Shown piece by piece: positions 46,031-55,828 of a DNA stretch of 64,000 nt (positions are counted from its first letter, which is position 1; the number at the start of each line of letters is the position of its first letter). Source of the DNA: Melioribacter sp. (GTDB lineage Bacteria > Bacteroidota > Ignavibacteria > Ignavibacteriales > Melioribacteraceae). The notes below the pieces were generated by a model. It was not told the DNA's origin. It worked only from the letters and a program-made list of their open reading frames with translations, and ran no database searches. Where the stretch lies: contig DYHW01000003.1 in NCBI GenBank assembly GCA_020723965.1, positions 62,001-126,000 on the forward strand, in the 5' to 3' direction. A program made the position numbers and the translations under genes.

Positions 46031-46489
46031 TCAGTTAACTGTATCGGAAGAGTAAAGTAAAAACCTGCTGCCAGGTAATAATTCGGAATTGTATTCAACA
46101 AGCGATAAAAGAATTATCCAGTTAATTTCTCTACGCGATATTTTTGATTCTGGAAATAGAGAGACTTGGTCTAAGATGGCTTCTATATTTGACGAGTCTA
46201 ATAAACCAACATTAAAGAGATGAAGCAAATAATTGTAATTATCAACTCCAAGAATTTCATTTTCTTCTTCAGTTAGCATTCGTATGCTCTTTGGAGTTTT
46301 TGGTTGTTCTAATTCTTGTTTTTTGTTCTTTAGGATAATCTTATCATAAATCAAACTAAAGGCAACGCTAAGTAAGTGTTCATCAAATTGTTTGCTCTTC
46401 AAGAGAGATTGATTAACATCCTCTATTGAAGCGTTATTGCTCAAACCTTCTAATATTTTAGCTATTATATCAACTATCTTCGATGTCAT
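46031..46489 (-). CDS. Probable DUF494 (Smg-like) protein
   Basis: 152 aa soluble helical protein. The segment RMLTEEENEILGVDNYNYLL, then FNVGLLD, AILDQVSLF and INWIILLSLVEYN resembles the Smg/DUF494 pattern of an acidic conserved block before a tryptophan-containing helix. Linkage to topA is also seen for smg in proteobacteria, which supports the assignment, but similarity is low by eye. Function of the family is unclear. Overlaps ybeY by 4 bases. Confidence 0.65.
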   Translation of the reverse strand: MTSKIVDIIAKILEGLSNNASIEDVNQSLLKSKQFDEHLLSVAFSLIYDKIILKNKKQELEQPKTPKSIRMLTEEENEILGVDNYNYLLHLFNVGLLDSSNIEAILDQVSLFPESKISRREINWIILLSLVEYNSELLPGSRFLLYSSDTVN

Positions 46490-46929
46490 TTCCTTAATAG
46501 TCCTTTCGAATAAAACGTTAATTTCTTAAGTAGTTGGTTTTCTTTGCTTTTCATTTTTCTTTTTTGCAGAGGAGTAGTATCATCAAAACCGATTAAGTGT
46601 AAAATGCCATGTATTATTAGTCTAAGCAGTTCATTCTCTATACTTACTTTATACTTTTTAGAATTTTCTACAGCATCTGGCAAAGAGATAAAAACTTCGG
46701 CGTCAAAATTATTACTTTCTCCCGAATAATTAAAGGTAATAATATCAGTTGAATAATTATGATGCAAATACTCTGAATTGATAGAAGTAATTGTTTGGCT
46801 TGATACAAAGTTCAATTCGAAAAAGTCAAATGAAAAACCGAGCTCTTTTTTTAGAGCTGCAATGATTTTTTTAATTTTCTTTTTATCGATTACAATCCCT
46901 TTTTCATTATTTACAGAAACATTTTTCAT
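46486..46929 (-). CDS. ybeY: Endoribonuclease YbeY (16S rRNA maturation)
   Basis: 147 aa metalloprotein for 16S rRNA 3'-end processing and ribosome quality control. The active-site motif HGILHLIGFDD has the first two His of HGxLHLxGxDH but Asp at the third His position, a change I recall in Bacteroidota relatives. Also INSEYLHHNYSTDIITFNY. The ATG at 46929 is chosen; an upstream start at 46953 would add atypical residues and overlap the preceding gene. Confidence 0.92.
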   Translation of the reverse strand: MKNVSVNNEKGIVIDKKKIKKIIAALKKELGFSFDFFELNFVSSQTITSINSEYLHHNYSTDIITFNYSGESNNFDAEVFISLPDAVENSKKYKVSIENELLRLIIHGILHLIGFDDTTPLQKRKMKSKENQLLKKLTFYSKGLLRK

Positions 46930-46942
46930 CGTTCGAGCAGAT

Positions 46943-47503
46943 TCACCAATCAATTTGATAATTATTCTTCGATAGAGATTCTATAGTTATGCGCGAATAC
47001 TCAACATATTGTTGTGCAGAACGTTCAAGCAATTGAATTTCTTCATCGGTTAAGTCTCGTATAATTTTAGCAGGCACACCTGCAACCAATTTCCCTGAAG
47101 GAACAATGAATCCTTGTTTGACAAGCGCCCCGGCAGCAACCATAGTTTTTTCTTCTATAACAGCTCCGTCAAGAATAGTTGAACCCATCCCAATAAATGA
47201 TAAATCTTTTAGAACAGAGCCATGAATATTAGCTCTATGTCCAATTGTTATATTGTTTCCAATGATGAGAGGATATTTTCCGTTAGTAACATGCAGTATA
47301 GAACCATCTTGAATATTCGTATTCTCACCGATCTTCACATAATTCACATCACCCCGCACAACTGTATTATACCATACGGAAGAATTAGCGCCAATTTCTA
47401 CACTGCCTATAATCTTACAACCAGAAGCTACAAAAACTGTTGGATGAAGCTTAGGAAAAAAATCTAAATAAGGAAATAATTTCACTTCTTTATGTTTCTG
47501 CAT
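46943..47503 (-). CDS. Gamma carbonic anhydrase-like left-handed beta-helix protein
   Basis: About 186 aa from ATG 47503 (other ATGs at 47527/47530 overlap the protease gene). Hexapeptide-repeat trimer (VFVASGCKIIGSVEIGANSS, VVRGDVNYVKIGENTNIQDG). Metal-site His residues are in ILHVTNG, IGHRANIHGSVL. It resembles the YrdA/PaaY/gamma-CA family. Whether it is an active carbonic anhydrase is not shown by sequence. Confidence 0.87.
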   Translation of the reverse strand: MQKHKEVKLFPYLDFFPKLHPTVFVASGCKIIGSVEIGANSSVWYNTVVRGDVNYVKIGENTNIQDGSILHVTNGKYPLIIGNNITIGHRANIHGSVLKDLSFIGMGSTILDGAVIEEKTMVAAGALVKQGFIVPSGKLVAGVPAKIIRDLTDEEIQLLERSAQQYVEYSRITIESLSKNNYQIDW

Positions 47504-47516
47504 ATAGTTATCACTT

Positions 47517-49133
47517 TCACTTTTCATCATTTTGTTTTTGCATAAAATTCTGAGCTTCAGAGAAAAGATGAATTGCTTTTTGAAATTGCCGGTCATTTTT
47601 TAGCATGATAAAATACCAGCCCTTGTTATTATATAGATCCCGCGCTATAAGTGCTTTTAAGCGTATTCTGATAGATTCTTTATCTTGAAGAAAACCTATT
47701 TGATCAAATTTAACATCTAATTTTTCAGCAAAGCGTTGAAACTGATCCAAAAGTTTTTCTGAGACCGTAAATTCTTCAGCAAATTTCTTTAAATTATTTT
47801 TGTAAAGTTCTCTTAGAGCGTTTCCTTTTCTATCTAAAAAATCTCTAACGAATTTATAATAAACATTGTGCCTCATTAGCTCGTAAGAGTAGTGCGAAAT
47901 TTTATTTGATTCAACAATGTAATCCGGTGTTATTCCTCCTCCGCCAAAAACAGTTCTATCATTCATTGTTTTGTATTTTGGTTTAAGGGAATCATTTTCT
48001 AGTGAATGTTTTAGATTTTCTGCGTCCACTTCTTCTCTTTGTAAAACTTCTTTGTAATATTCATTTTTGTCTTTGTAACTGCGTTGTATTTCTCTGCCAG
48101 AAGGAGTAAAATATTTTGCAATAGTAATGCGAACCGCAGAGCCATCAGAAAGCTGAACAGGATGTTGAACTAACCCTTTTCCAAAAGTTGTTTCGCCAAC
48201 AATTAGTCCTCTATCCCAATCTTGAATAGCTCCGGCGACTATTTCTGAAGCAGAAGCAGAGCCGCCGTTTACTAAAATAATCAAAGGAGTATTTTCATAA
48301 GGATATTTTTCCACAGCACGTAATTCTTCATTAAAATCTTTAATTCTGGCTTTAGTAGAGACAACCAATTTATTTCCATCGATGAAAAGATCAGCAACCA
48401 TAGCGGCTTGTTTTAATAAACCGCCGGGATTGTTTCTTAAGTCAAAGATCAATTTTTTCATCCCCTTTGAATTAAGGTCTTGCAAAGCGTTTTGCATTTC
48501 ATCAAATGTGGATTCGGAAAAACGTGTTAGGTTGATATATCCAATTTCTTTATCGAACATCAAAGAAACATCAATTGAGAATAAATTTATTTGATCGCGT
48601 ATTATTTTGAATGAAGAAAGATATTTTGTAGAGGGGCGATAAATTAAAAGTTCAACGGATGTTCCCTTCTGACCTCGTAATTTTTTTATCACTTCTTTAT
48701 TTACTAAGCCAACAGCATTTGAGCCGTCTATTTTGATAATTCTATCGCCCGGCATTATACCAGCTAACTGGCTTGGCCCGCCAGTTATTGGAGAAACAAC
48801 AGTGATAGAATCATTGACAATTTGGAATTCAATACCAATCCCTTCAAAATTTCCGCTCAATTCTTCTTCAGAGTTTTTTTGTTCATCAGCATCGATATAA
48901 ACAGTGTGCGGGTCAAGCCTGCTGAAGATCCCTTTTATAGCATCCTCAGTCATTTTTTTTGAATTCACAGAATCGACATAAAGTTCTTGAGTAATTTCAA
49001 GAATGTCTGCTATTTTTTTTGCTTGTTTCTTATTTTCGGAAAGAGGAAAAAAATTATTCATTTTAATTCCGATAAGAATTCCCAGCAGCAAAATGATAAT
49101 GAAATATGGCGCTATGCGGAGAAAGTTTTTCAT
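47517..49133 (-). CDS. ctpA: S41 family carboxy-terminal processing protease
   Basis: 538 aa periplasmic protease. The N-terminal membrane/signal segment (FLRIAPYFIIILLLGILIG) is followed by a PDZ domain (GIGIEFQIVNDSITVVSPIT, LAGIMPGDRIIKIDG) and the S41 domain with the catalytic Ser in NGGSASASEIVAGA and Lys in GETTFGKGLVQH. A C-terminal helical region extends to the end. Tail-specific proteases of this type trim envelope proteins and cell-wall hydrolases. Confidence 0.93.
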   Translation of the reverse strand: MKNFLRIAPYFIIILLLGILIGIKMNNFFPLSENKKQAKKIADILEITQELYVDSVNSKKMTEDAIKGIFSRLDPHTVYIDADEQKNSEEELSGNFEGIGIEFQIVNDSITVVSPITGGPSQLAGIMPGDRIIKIDGSNAVGLVNKEVIKKLRGQKGTSVELLIYRPSTKYLSSFKIIRDQINLFSIDVSLMFDKEIGYINLTRFSESTFDEMQNALQDLNSKGMKKLIFDLRNNPGGLLKQAAMVADLFIDGNKLVVSTKARIKDFNEELRAVEKYPYENTPLIILVNGGSASASEIVAGAIQDWDRGLIVGETTFGKGLVQHPVQLSDGSAVRITIAKYFTPSGREIQRSYKDKNEYYKEVLQREEVDAENLKHSLENDSLKPKYKTMNDRTVFGGGGITPDYIVESNKISHYSYELMRHNVYYKFVRDFLDRKGNALRELYKNNLKKFAEEFTVSEKLLDQFQRFAEKLDVKFDQIGFLQDKESIRIRLKALIARDLYNNKGWYFIMLKNDRQFQKAIHLFSEAQNFMQKQNDEK

Positions 49134-49141
49134 AAGTTTCT

Positions 49142-50650
49142 CTACTTTTGCGGGCGCATTTGTGGAAAGAAGATCACATCGCGTATAGATGACTGGTTAG
49201 TTAACAACATAACTAAGCGATCAATACCAACTCCAAGTCCTGCAGTGGGGGGCATTCCGTATTCGAGCGCGCGTAGAAAATCTTCATCAATTTGATGCGC
49301 TTCTTCATCGCCTTCTTCACGCATCTTCGATTGGTCTTCGAATCTATAGCGCTGATCGATAGGATCGTTTAGTTCGCTAAAGGCATTACAAATTTCTCTG
49401 CCAAGCACAAAACCTTCAAAACGCTCAACAAGACCTTCGCGGCTTCTGTGTTTTTTTGCAAGTGGAGATAATTCGACTGGATAATCGATAACAAAAGTTG
49501 GCTGAACTAAATTGGGTTGAATAGTTGCTTCAAACAAGAGATCGATCAGTTTACCTTTGCTTTCGCCACCTGTAATTTCAATATGCTTGCTCTTCAAGAA
49601 CTTTTTCAATTCCTCATTTGAAGCTGAAAGAACATCGATTCCAGCTTGATTCTTTAATTCATCTACCATTGAAATTCTCTTCCAAGGCGGTTTGAAATTT
49701 ACAATGTTTCCCTCTATTTCGAATTCAGTTGTGCCAAAAACATTATTGCAAAGTTTTGAGATCATATTTTCAACAAATTCCATCATCCAGAAATAATCTT
49801 TATAAGCGACATACAATTCGAGCATTGTGAATTCCGGATTATGAGTTCTATCCATTCCTTCATTTCTAAAATCCTTTGATATCTCATAGACGCCATCAAA
49901 TCCGCCAACTATTAAACGTTTAAGATAAAGTTCATCTGCTATTCTCAAATAAAGATCAATATCGAGCGTATTGTGGTGAGTAACGAAAGGACGAGCAGTT
50001 GCACCGCCGTAAAGAGGCTGAAGAATAGGAGTTTCGACCTCTACAATTCCATTTTCATCCAAATATTTTCTAATCTCAGTTACAATTTTAGACCGAAGAA
50101 GAAAAACGTCTTTTACATGAGGATTAACAATAAGATCGAGATAACGCTGACGATACCGTAGTTCTTTATCAGCAAATTGATCGTAAACAATTTTATTACC
50201 TTCTTCATCAACTGCTTCTTTTGCTATTGGAATCGGTCTAATAGATTTTGCCAGAAGAAGAAAAGATTTAGCATGAACAGAGATTTCTCCGGTCTTGGTC
50301 TTAAAAACAAATCCCTCAACTCCAATAATATCTCCAATATCGAGCAGTTTAAAGATATCGTAATAGTCGCCTATTTCGTCTTTCTTAAGATAGATTTGAA
50401 TTTTTCCTAAATTATCTTGAATATGCGCAAAAGAAGCTTTTCCCATTCTTCTTATTGCCATAATTCTGCCCGCAATTTTTACAGTTTTATTTTCATACTG
50501 ATCATAATTGTTTTTTATATTGAGCGAGTAGCTATCAACATCAAAATTATATGCAAAGGGTTGAATTCCTTTAGCAATCAACTCTTTCAGTTCTTCATGT
50601 CTTCTCTGCATAAGAGTATTAAAATCTTGTTCTTGATTAACTTGTTCCAA
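49142..50650 (-). CDS. lysS: Lysyl-tRNA synthetase (class II)
   Basis: 502 aa. The N-terminal OB-fold anticodon domain ([20 protein letters not shown]) precedes the class II core: motif 2 ([20 protein letters not shown]) and motif 3 ([15 protein letters not shown]). Standard length. It lies 12 bases after dacB on the same strand. Confidence 0.96.
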   Translation of the reverse strand: MEQVNQEQDFNTLMQRRHEELKELIAKGIQPFAYNFDVDSYSLNIKNNYDQYENKTVKIAGRIMAIRRMGKASFAHIQDNLGKIQIYLKKDEIGDYYDIFKLLDIGDIIGVEGFVFKTKTGEISVHAKSFLLLAKSIRPIPIAKEAVDEEGNKIVYDQFADKELRYRQRYLDLIVNPHVKDVFLLRSKIVTEIRKYLDENGIVEVETPILQPLYGGATARPFVTHHNTLDIDLYLRIADELYLKRLIVGGFDGVYEISKDFRNEGMDRTHNPEFTMLELYVAYKDYFWMMEFVENMISKLCNNVFGTTEFEIEGNIVNFKPPWKRISMVDELKNQAGIDVLSASNEELKKFLKSKHIEITGGESKGKLIDLLFEATIQPNLVQPTFVIDYPVELSPLAKKHRSREGLVERFEGFVLGREICNAFSELNDPIDQRYRFEDQSKMREEGDEEAHQIDEDFLRALEYGMPPTAGLGVGIDRLVMLLTNQSSIRDVIFFPQMRPQK

Positions 50651-50662
50651 AAATCCTCCATC

Positions 50663-52171
50663 TTAGTTTCTGTTAAAATTAACAATGCGGTGGCAAACGC
50701 TGTCTTGTATATAATTAGCAAGTCCAGGCGGCGCTAAAAAATTATTAACCATAATCGAAAATACAATTGGCTCGCCGGTAACAGTTTTCAAGTATCCTGA
50801 AAGCGAAGAAACATTTTCGTTATAGCCGGGTTTAGCACGCACATTATTTTCTGCTGAAGTTCTTTTCATCCTATCGAATAAAGTTCCGTCCACGCCTGCT
50901 ATCGGAAGCGATTCATAATATTCAGAGAACATTTCATTTTTATACATAAAGGATAAAAGATTAACGATCTGCCGCGGCGTAACTAAATTTAACCGCGAAA
51001 GCCCAGAGCCATCTGCCATAACCATAAAATCTGGATTTATTCCCATTGTATTAAAAAGTTCTTTAGCTGCTTTCACACCGTAATCTACAGTGCCATAATT
51101 ATAAATTTCTAAACCAATTGTTTTCAAAATCTGTTCTGCATAAAAATTATTGCTGCTTTTGTTCATTTCTTTAAAGATCAACTTAAGGGGAACAGATTTG
51201 TGAAGATAAATAGGCATCAAATTTTCAGAGATAATGATTTTATCGGAGCTATCAATTGTTCCGATTCTTCCGCGAACAATTATTCCTTTTTTTTCAAAAA
51301 CTTCTTTGAGAACGGTCAAAAAAAATGTTATTGGATCAGATATCGAAACATGTTCAATTATCGGTTTTGAATCTTTTTTAATGCTGCCGCTAACGTTTAT
51401 AAGATTTGTACCGCGCAATCTTTTTACTAATATAAATGCTTCGGAATTTTCATCAACTGTAATTACTTTGGGAAGAAGCGTTACGAACTTTGTTGGAGGA
51501 ATAAGAGAAACTTTAGCAGGATAATTTACATTAGTCGGTTCAATTCTAATTTCTATACTATTATCATTAAAAGATAAGCCTCCAGAAGGAGCTGCATACC
51601 AGTTCGATTCTAAATCTAAAGACCATCCTTTGCCCAGTCCAATGTTGTCGAAACAAGAATCATCTCCTAAGATGTTTCCCGTTATTTCATAAATACCTTT
51701 CGATTTAAGAGTATCAGCCCAGTCTTCAAATAATTTTGTAGGTTCGCCTTTATAAAATCTATTTGAAATTGTTGGATCTCCAGCTCCTTGTATTATCAAA
51801 TCGCCTTTTAATGTGCCTTTAAGTTTTACTCCGTTAGCATATAAATTTGTTTCATAAACAAATTGAGGACCAAGTAGTAAAAGCGCGGCAGCGCTGGTAA
51901 ATAATTTCATACCGGATGCAGGAATGAAAAGTTTATCTGCATTGCGTCTGTAAAGAACTTCACCTGTCTTGAGCGATTTAACAATAACGCCCCAAAAGGC
52001 GTTATTAAAATTTTGTTCGTTGAAATAGTCATCCAATTGATCGCGCAGTTCAGCAAGCGGATTTAAGGTTTGTATAACCTTCCTTTCAATTAAAGAATCT
52101 TTTTGCTGAGCAAATGAAACTAAACAGCTCAGAAGTAGAAAGAAAAAAACTTTACTTGCCATATTGTTCAT
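50663..52171 (-). CDS. dacB: D-alanyl-D-alanine carboxypeptidase/endopeptidase (PBP4 family, S13)
   Basis: 502 aa from ATG 52171, or 499 aa from ATG 52162, which gives a cleaner signal peptide (MASKVFFFLLLSCLVSFAQ). Penicillin-binding motifs: SxxK as PASGMKL, SxN as KSSNNFYAEQ. The KTG box reads AKPGYNENVSSLSGYL, so Thr of KTG is replaced by Pro, which may affect acyl-enzyme handling. Domain inserts typical of S13 enzymes are present. The coding start overlaps rluB by up to 20 bases. Confidence 0.9.
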   Translation of the reverse strand: MNNMASKVFFFLLLSCLVSFAQQKDSLIERKVIQTLNPLAELRDQLDDYFNEQNFNNAFWGVIVKSLKTGEVLYRRNADKLFIPASGMKLFTSAAALLLLGPQFVYETNLYANGVKLKGTLKGDLIIQGAGDPTISNRFYKGEPTKLFEDWADTLKSKGIYEITGNILGDDSCFDNIGLGKGWSLDLESNWYAAPSGGLSFNDNSIEIRIEPTNVNYPAKVSLIPPTKFVTLLPKVITVDENSEAFILVKRLRGTNLINVSGSIKKDSKPIIEHVSISDPITFFLTVLKEVFEKKGIIVRGRIGTIDSSDKIIISENLMPIYLHKSVPLKLIFKEMNKSSNNFYAEQILKTIGLEIYNYGTVDYGVKAAKELFNTMGINPDFMVMADGSGLSRLNLVTPRQIVNLLSFMYKNEMFSEYYESLPIAGVDGTLFDRMKRTSAENNVRAKPGYNENVSSLSGYLKTVTGEPIVFSIMVNNFLAPPGLANYIQDSVCHRIVNFNRN

Positions 52172-52868
52172 AAACTTTTTTAACTTCTTCTATGGATAAT
52201 TTTCTGTAACTCCCTTTAGGCATCCCTTTTACATTAAAATTCCCAAAATTTGTTCGTTCTAACTGTTTAACAAAATAACCGACTGCAGCAAACATATTTT
52301 TTACAAAATGATTTCTTCCTTCAACGGTTCTAACAATAACATTCTGACGGTTATTGCCTTTCCCTTCAAACTGAATATCCTGGAACCGGCTTTTTCGTCG
52401 TTCAAGAATTATCCCTTTAAGCAGTCGTTGTTTATCCTCTTCTTGAAGCGGTTTATCTAGAGTTGCTTTGTATTGGCGTAGAACTTTATGACTAGGATGC
52501 GTAATGAAATTTGTAAAATCGCCATCATTTGTAAGAAGAAGAACCCCGGTAGTATTGTAATCTAATCTTCCAACCGGAAAAATTTTTTGTTCAGTTCTGA
52601 TCAGATCAAGAACAGTATTTCTTCCCTTTTCATCTGAAGTTGATGTGATAAATCCTTTCGGTTTGTTAAGCAGGTAATAAACTTTTTTTTGAGGTTTAAT
52701 TTTCTCGCCATCTAAAGTTATCAAATCCTTTTCTGTATCTACAGAAAATCCAAGATCGATTATCATTTTACCATTAACATTTACTCTTCCTTCTAGTATA
52801 AGAGCTTCAGATTTTCTTCGGGAAGAGACGCCGCATTCAGAGAGATATCTATTCAATCGTATTTTCAT
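52152..52868 (-). CDS. rluB: Ribosomal large-subunit pseudouridine synthase (RluB/RsuA family)
   Basis: 238 aa with an S4 RNA-binding domain (MKIRLNRYLSECGVSSRRKS) and a catalytic domain whose Asp lies in VGRLDYNTTGVLLLTNDGDF. RluB is favoured by position beside scpB, a common arrangement, but RluE/RluF/RsuA-type specificity cannot be separated by eye. Overlaps scpB by 20 bases. Confidence 0.9.
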   Translation of the reverse strand: MKIRLNRYLSECGVSSRRKSEALILEGRVNVNGKMIIDLGFSVDTEKDLITLDGEKIKPQKKVYYLLNKPKGFITSTSDEKGRNTVLDLIRTEQKIFPVGRLDYNTTGVLLLTNDGDFTNFITHPSHKVLRQYKATLDKPLQEEDKQRLLKGIILERRKSRFQDIQFEGKGNNRQNVIVRTVEGRNHFVKNMFAAVGYFVKQLERTNFGNFNVKGMPKGSYRKLSIEEVKKVYEQYGK

Positions 52869-53535
52869 TTTTCAATTCAGATTCAGATTCATTTTGCAGA
52901 TTAAGTTCAGATTCAAGCACTTCTTCTTCAGCTTTTTCTTCTATACCGTTCATCATAATTCTTCTTTTTTGTTCAAGAAAATCTTCATCTTTCATAATTT
53001 CTTCAATCTCGCGCGGTTTGGGTAGATCGTTTATTGTTCTTAATCCAAAATATTTTAAAAATTCGTTTGTAGTAACATATAAGAGTGGACGCCCAACAGT
53101 TTCAGCCCGACCTTGAATAGTAATAAGATTTTTTTCTAACAGGGTGTTCAGAATATAATCCGAGTTAACACCCCGGATCGTTTCGAGTTCCGGCTTGGTA
53201 ACTGGTTGTTTGTAAGCTATTATTGCTAATGTTTCAAGAGCAGCCTGGCTTAATCTTCTTTTTGTTTTTTCGGATGAAAGATAACCCACATACTTTGCAT
53301 GCCCCGGTTTGGTAGCATGAATATAACCATGCGCTATTCTTAAGATGATAAATGAATTTCCATTTACTTCATACATTGCATTTAATTCATCTACTGCTTT
53401 TTCAATTTCTTCTTCATTTATTTCAGTATCGAGTCCATCAATTTCTTTTATTGCATTCATTATTTCAACCGGTGTAATAGGGTCATCCGATGAAAAAATT
53501 AGTGCTTCTACAACGGAATTGTAAATATTATCCAT
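52849..53535 (-). CDS. scpB: Segregation and condensation protein B
   Basis: 228 aa kleisin-associated winged-helix protein of the SMC-ScpAB complex. It contains tandem winged helices (SVVEALIFSSDDPITPVEIM; RLSQAALETLAIIAYKQPVT, then IRGVNSDYILNTLLEKNLI). The acidic Glu-rich tail (from EEKAEEEVLESELNL) is disordered-looking. Start overlaps the scpA stop by 8 bases, as usual for the pair. Confidence 0.94.
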   Translation of the reverse strand: MDNIYNSVVEALIFSSDDPITPVEIMNAIKEIDGLDTEINEEEIEKAVDELNAMYEVNGNSFIILRIAHGYIHATKPGHAKYVGYLSSEKTKRRLSQAALETLAIIAYKQPVTKPELETIRGVNSDYILNTLLEKNLITIQGRAETVGRPLLYVTTNEFLKYFGLRTINDLPKPREIEEIMKDEDFLEQKRRIMMNGIEEKAEEEVLESELNLQNESESELKNENTIE

Positions 53536-54247
53536 TTGTCACTCCGTAAATAACAAAATCGTTTAAGTTGTTTGACTCTGCTAGCCCAATAGTGCCTGCT
53601 TTTACCATTTCGAGGAGCGCAATAAATGTAACGACAATTCTAATTTTATCCCGCAGGTCCAACATCAATTCAAGAAAACTTAATTCGCTTTTCTCCTTCA
53701 GTTTTGTAAAAATGTAATTCATTTGTTCGTCTATCGTAACATTCCATTTTTTAATTTGATGCACCTGTTCTGCGGGCATGTCCATCAACGCTTTCTTAAA
53801 TGCTTTTATCAAATCATAAATGGTAATATTTTTCAAAAGGATTTCATAATTGTTCGGCGCTTGTTTAGCGTCATTGTCAAAATTGCTGCGAAAGTTGTAA
53901 TTGCGCATGTTGGCTTCATGCAAACTGATCTCTTCAGACATTTCTTTATATCTTTTGTATTCAAGAAGCGCCCTAACCAATTCTGCGCGAGGATCGATCT
54001 CTTCACCTTTCTCATCAATCTCTTTAGGCAGAAGCATCTTTACTTTTATCTGCATTAAAGTTGCAGCCATCAAAATGAAATCGCCCGCAACTTCAAGGTC
54101 TAACTTCTCAAGCAATTTAAGATAATGCATGAATTCTTTTGTGATCCTTGAAATAGGAATGTCATATATATCCAACTCATCTCTTTTTATGAAAAAGAGA
54201 AGAAGATCCAGAGGACCTTCGAATTGTTGTAATCGTATACGATACAC
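53528..54247 (-). CDS. scpA: Segregation and condensation protein A (kleisin)
   Basis: 239 aa kleisin bridging SMC heads. N-terminus RLQQFEGPLDLLLFFIKRDE, ITKEFMHYLKLLEKLDLEVA and a C-terminal winged helix. The start is GTG at 54247. It is 1 base after the trpS stop, so the trpS-scpA-scpB-rluB-dacB-lysS genes run as one unit. Confidence 0.94.
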   Translation of the reverse strand: MYRIRLQQFEGPLDLLLFFIKRDELDIYDIPISRITKEFMHYLKLLEKLDLEVAGDFILMAATLMQIKVKMLLPKEIDEKGEEIDPRAELVRALLEYKRYKEMSEEISLHEANMRNYNFRSNFDNDAKQAPNNYEILLKNITIYDLIKAFKKALMDMPAEQVHQIKKWNVTIDEQMNYIFTKLKEKSELSFLELMLDLRDKIRIVVTFIALLEMVKAGTIGLAESNNLNDFVIYGVTNG

Positions 54248-54248
54248 T

Positions 54249-55229
54249 TTAACCCATCATCATTTTTTGATGAACTTCTTTCATTGTTAGCTGAGCAACG
54301 GCTTTTGCTTTCTTCTCGCCTTCGTTCAAAATTTCTTTAACACGATCTATATTTCTTTCATAAGCTTTTCTCTTTTCGATCATCGGTGCAAGAAATTCAT
54401 TTATCTTTACCGAACAATTCAATTTACAATTAACACAGCCAAGCACACCGCTTCTGCAATCAGCTTCAATTTGAACAACTTCTGCCGGATTAAATTTTTT
54501 ATGATACGTGAAAACCAAACATACATCGGGTCTGCCGGGGTCGTTCTTTCTTACTTTTAACGGATCAGTAACGGCTTTACGAAGTTTTTGCGTAACAACA
54601 TCGGGTTCATCTGAAAGTAGAATTGCATTGCCGAGCGACTTACTCATTTTAGAATCGCCATCGAGACCGGCTAAACGTGCAAAGCTTGTCAATAAAGGTT
54701 CGGGTTCGGGAAAGACTTCACCATATTGATTATTAAATCGTCTGGCAATTTCGCGTGTAATTTCGATATGTGGAACTTGATCTTCGCCAACAGGAACAGC
54801 GTTTCCTTTGTAAAGCAAAATATCTGCTGCTTGCAGAACAGGATATCCGAGATAACCATAAACAATATTTTCGATGTTCAAGTCCCGCGCTTGTTCCTTC
54901 AAAGTAGGGTTACGCTCCAGCCGGGCTTTTGAAATAAGCATAGAAAAAATCAAGAATAATTCAGAGTGTTCTTTAATTTGCGATTGACGAAACATCGGAG
55001 TTTTTTCTGGGTCTAACCCGGCAGCAAGCCAGTCGATCAACATCTCTATTGAATTATTATATATTTCTTCTGTTGATAGTTCTGTGGTTAATACATGATA
55101 GTCGGCAATCAAATGATAACTATCATATTCATCTTGAAGTTTGATCCAATTTTCGAGAGCGCCGACATAATGACCAATATGAAGTTTGCCGGTTGGACGC
55201 ATTCCGCTTAATATTCTTTTCTTAACCAT
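54249..55229 (-). CDS. trpS: Tryptophanyl-tRNA synthetase
   Basis: 326 aa class I enzyme with GMRPTGKLHIGHYVGALENW (HIGH) and DSKMSKSLGNAI (KMSKS). A Cys cluster near the C-terminus (DCRSGVLGCVNCKLNC) may bind a metal or Fe-S cluster, as in some bacterial TrpRS such as that of Thermotoga. Standard length. Confidence 0.96.
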   Translation of the reverse strand: MVKKRILSGMRPTGKLHIGHYVGALENWIKLQDEYDSYHLIADYHVLTTELSTEEIYNNSIEMLIDWLAAGLDPEKTPMFRQSQIKEHSELFLIFSMLISKARLERNPTLKEQARDLNIENIVYGYLGYPVLQAADILLYKGNAVPVGEDQVPHIEITREIARRFNNQYGEVFPEPEPLLTSFARLAGLDGDSKMSKSLGNAILLSDEPDVVTQKLRKAVTDPLKVRKNDPGRPDVCLVFTYHKKFNPAEVVQIEADCRSGVLGCVNCKLNCSVKINEFLAPMIEKRKAYERNIDRVKEILNEGEKKAKAVAQLTMKEVHQKMMMG

Positions 55230-55288
55230 AAATTGAGAATTTTGTGCGCATATTAATTGATGCGCAAAAATAATGAAATTATTTCACA

Positions 55289-55825
55289 TTATGATTGAAA
55301 GAGATATTGTTTCCACATCTCGTCAATTCTTCCGGCGCTTCGACAGATGAACATAATATGATTAGGCGCGTAAGGTTTTATTTTCAATTTCAGGCGTGCT
55401 TCTTCAGGCGTTCTATCCCCTTTTCTGTTGTTGCAAGGAAGACAAGCAGCTACAAGATTTTCCCAACTATCATCTCCCCCTTTCGATTTTGGAATTACAT
55501 GATCAATAGTTAAAGGTAAATCTGCTCTTCCACAATAGGCGCATTTGTGTACGTCCCGTTTTAAGATGTTTCTTCGAGTTAGAATAATTTTTTTGTACGG
55601 TACTTTTACGTAATCGCTCAAACGAATAACGCTGGGCCAAGGAAAATTTCTTGAAACCGAATGAATCTGTTTTTTATCGTGATTGGCAACAAGTTCTGCC
55701 TTGCCGAGAAAAATAAGAATGATAGCTTTTTTTACATTGCAGATTGTAAGCGGTTCGTAGCTTTGATTGAGGAGTAATACTCTTGCGTTAAGAGATCCGT
55801 TTATTGAAAATTTTCGTTCGAAGAC
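55289..55825 (-). CDS. HNH endonuclease, start codon unresolved
   Basis: HNH-family nuclease. The clear C-terminal core has CAYCGRADLPLTIDHVIP, NLVAACLPCNNRKGDRTP (Zn CxxC pairs and catalytic His). The frame stays open to the stop at 55826-55828, and the upstream 68 codons encode family-typical sequence (LNARVLLLNQSYEPLTICNV). No ATG, GTG or TTG occurs there; the first TTG (55621) would remove the conserved N-terminus. A strong AGGAGGT lies at 55828-55834 on the minus strand. So it uses a non-canonical start, or the start has been lost. End at 55825 is the open-frame limit, not a proven start. Confidence 0.75.
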   Translation of the reverse strand, partial: VFERKFSINGSLNARVLLLNQSYEPLTICNVKKAIILIFLGKAELVANHDKKQIHSVSRNFPWPSVIRLSDYVKVPYKKIILTRRNILKRDVHKCAYCGRADLPLTIDHVIPKSKGGDDSWENLVAACLPCNNRKGDRTPEEARLKLKIKPYAPNHIMFICRSAGRIDEMWKQYLFQS

Positions 55826-55828
55826 CTA

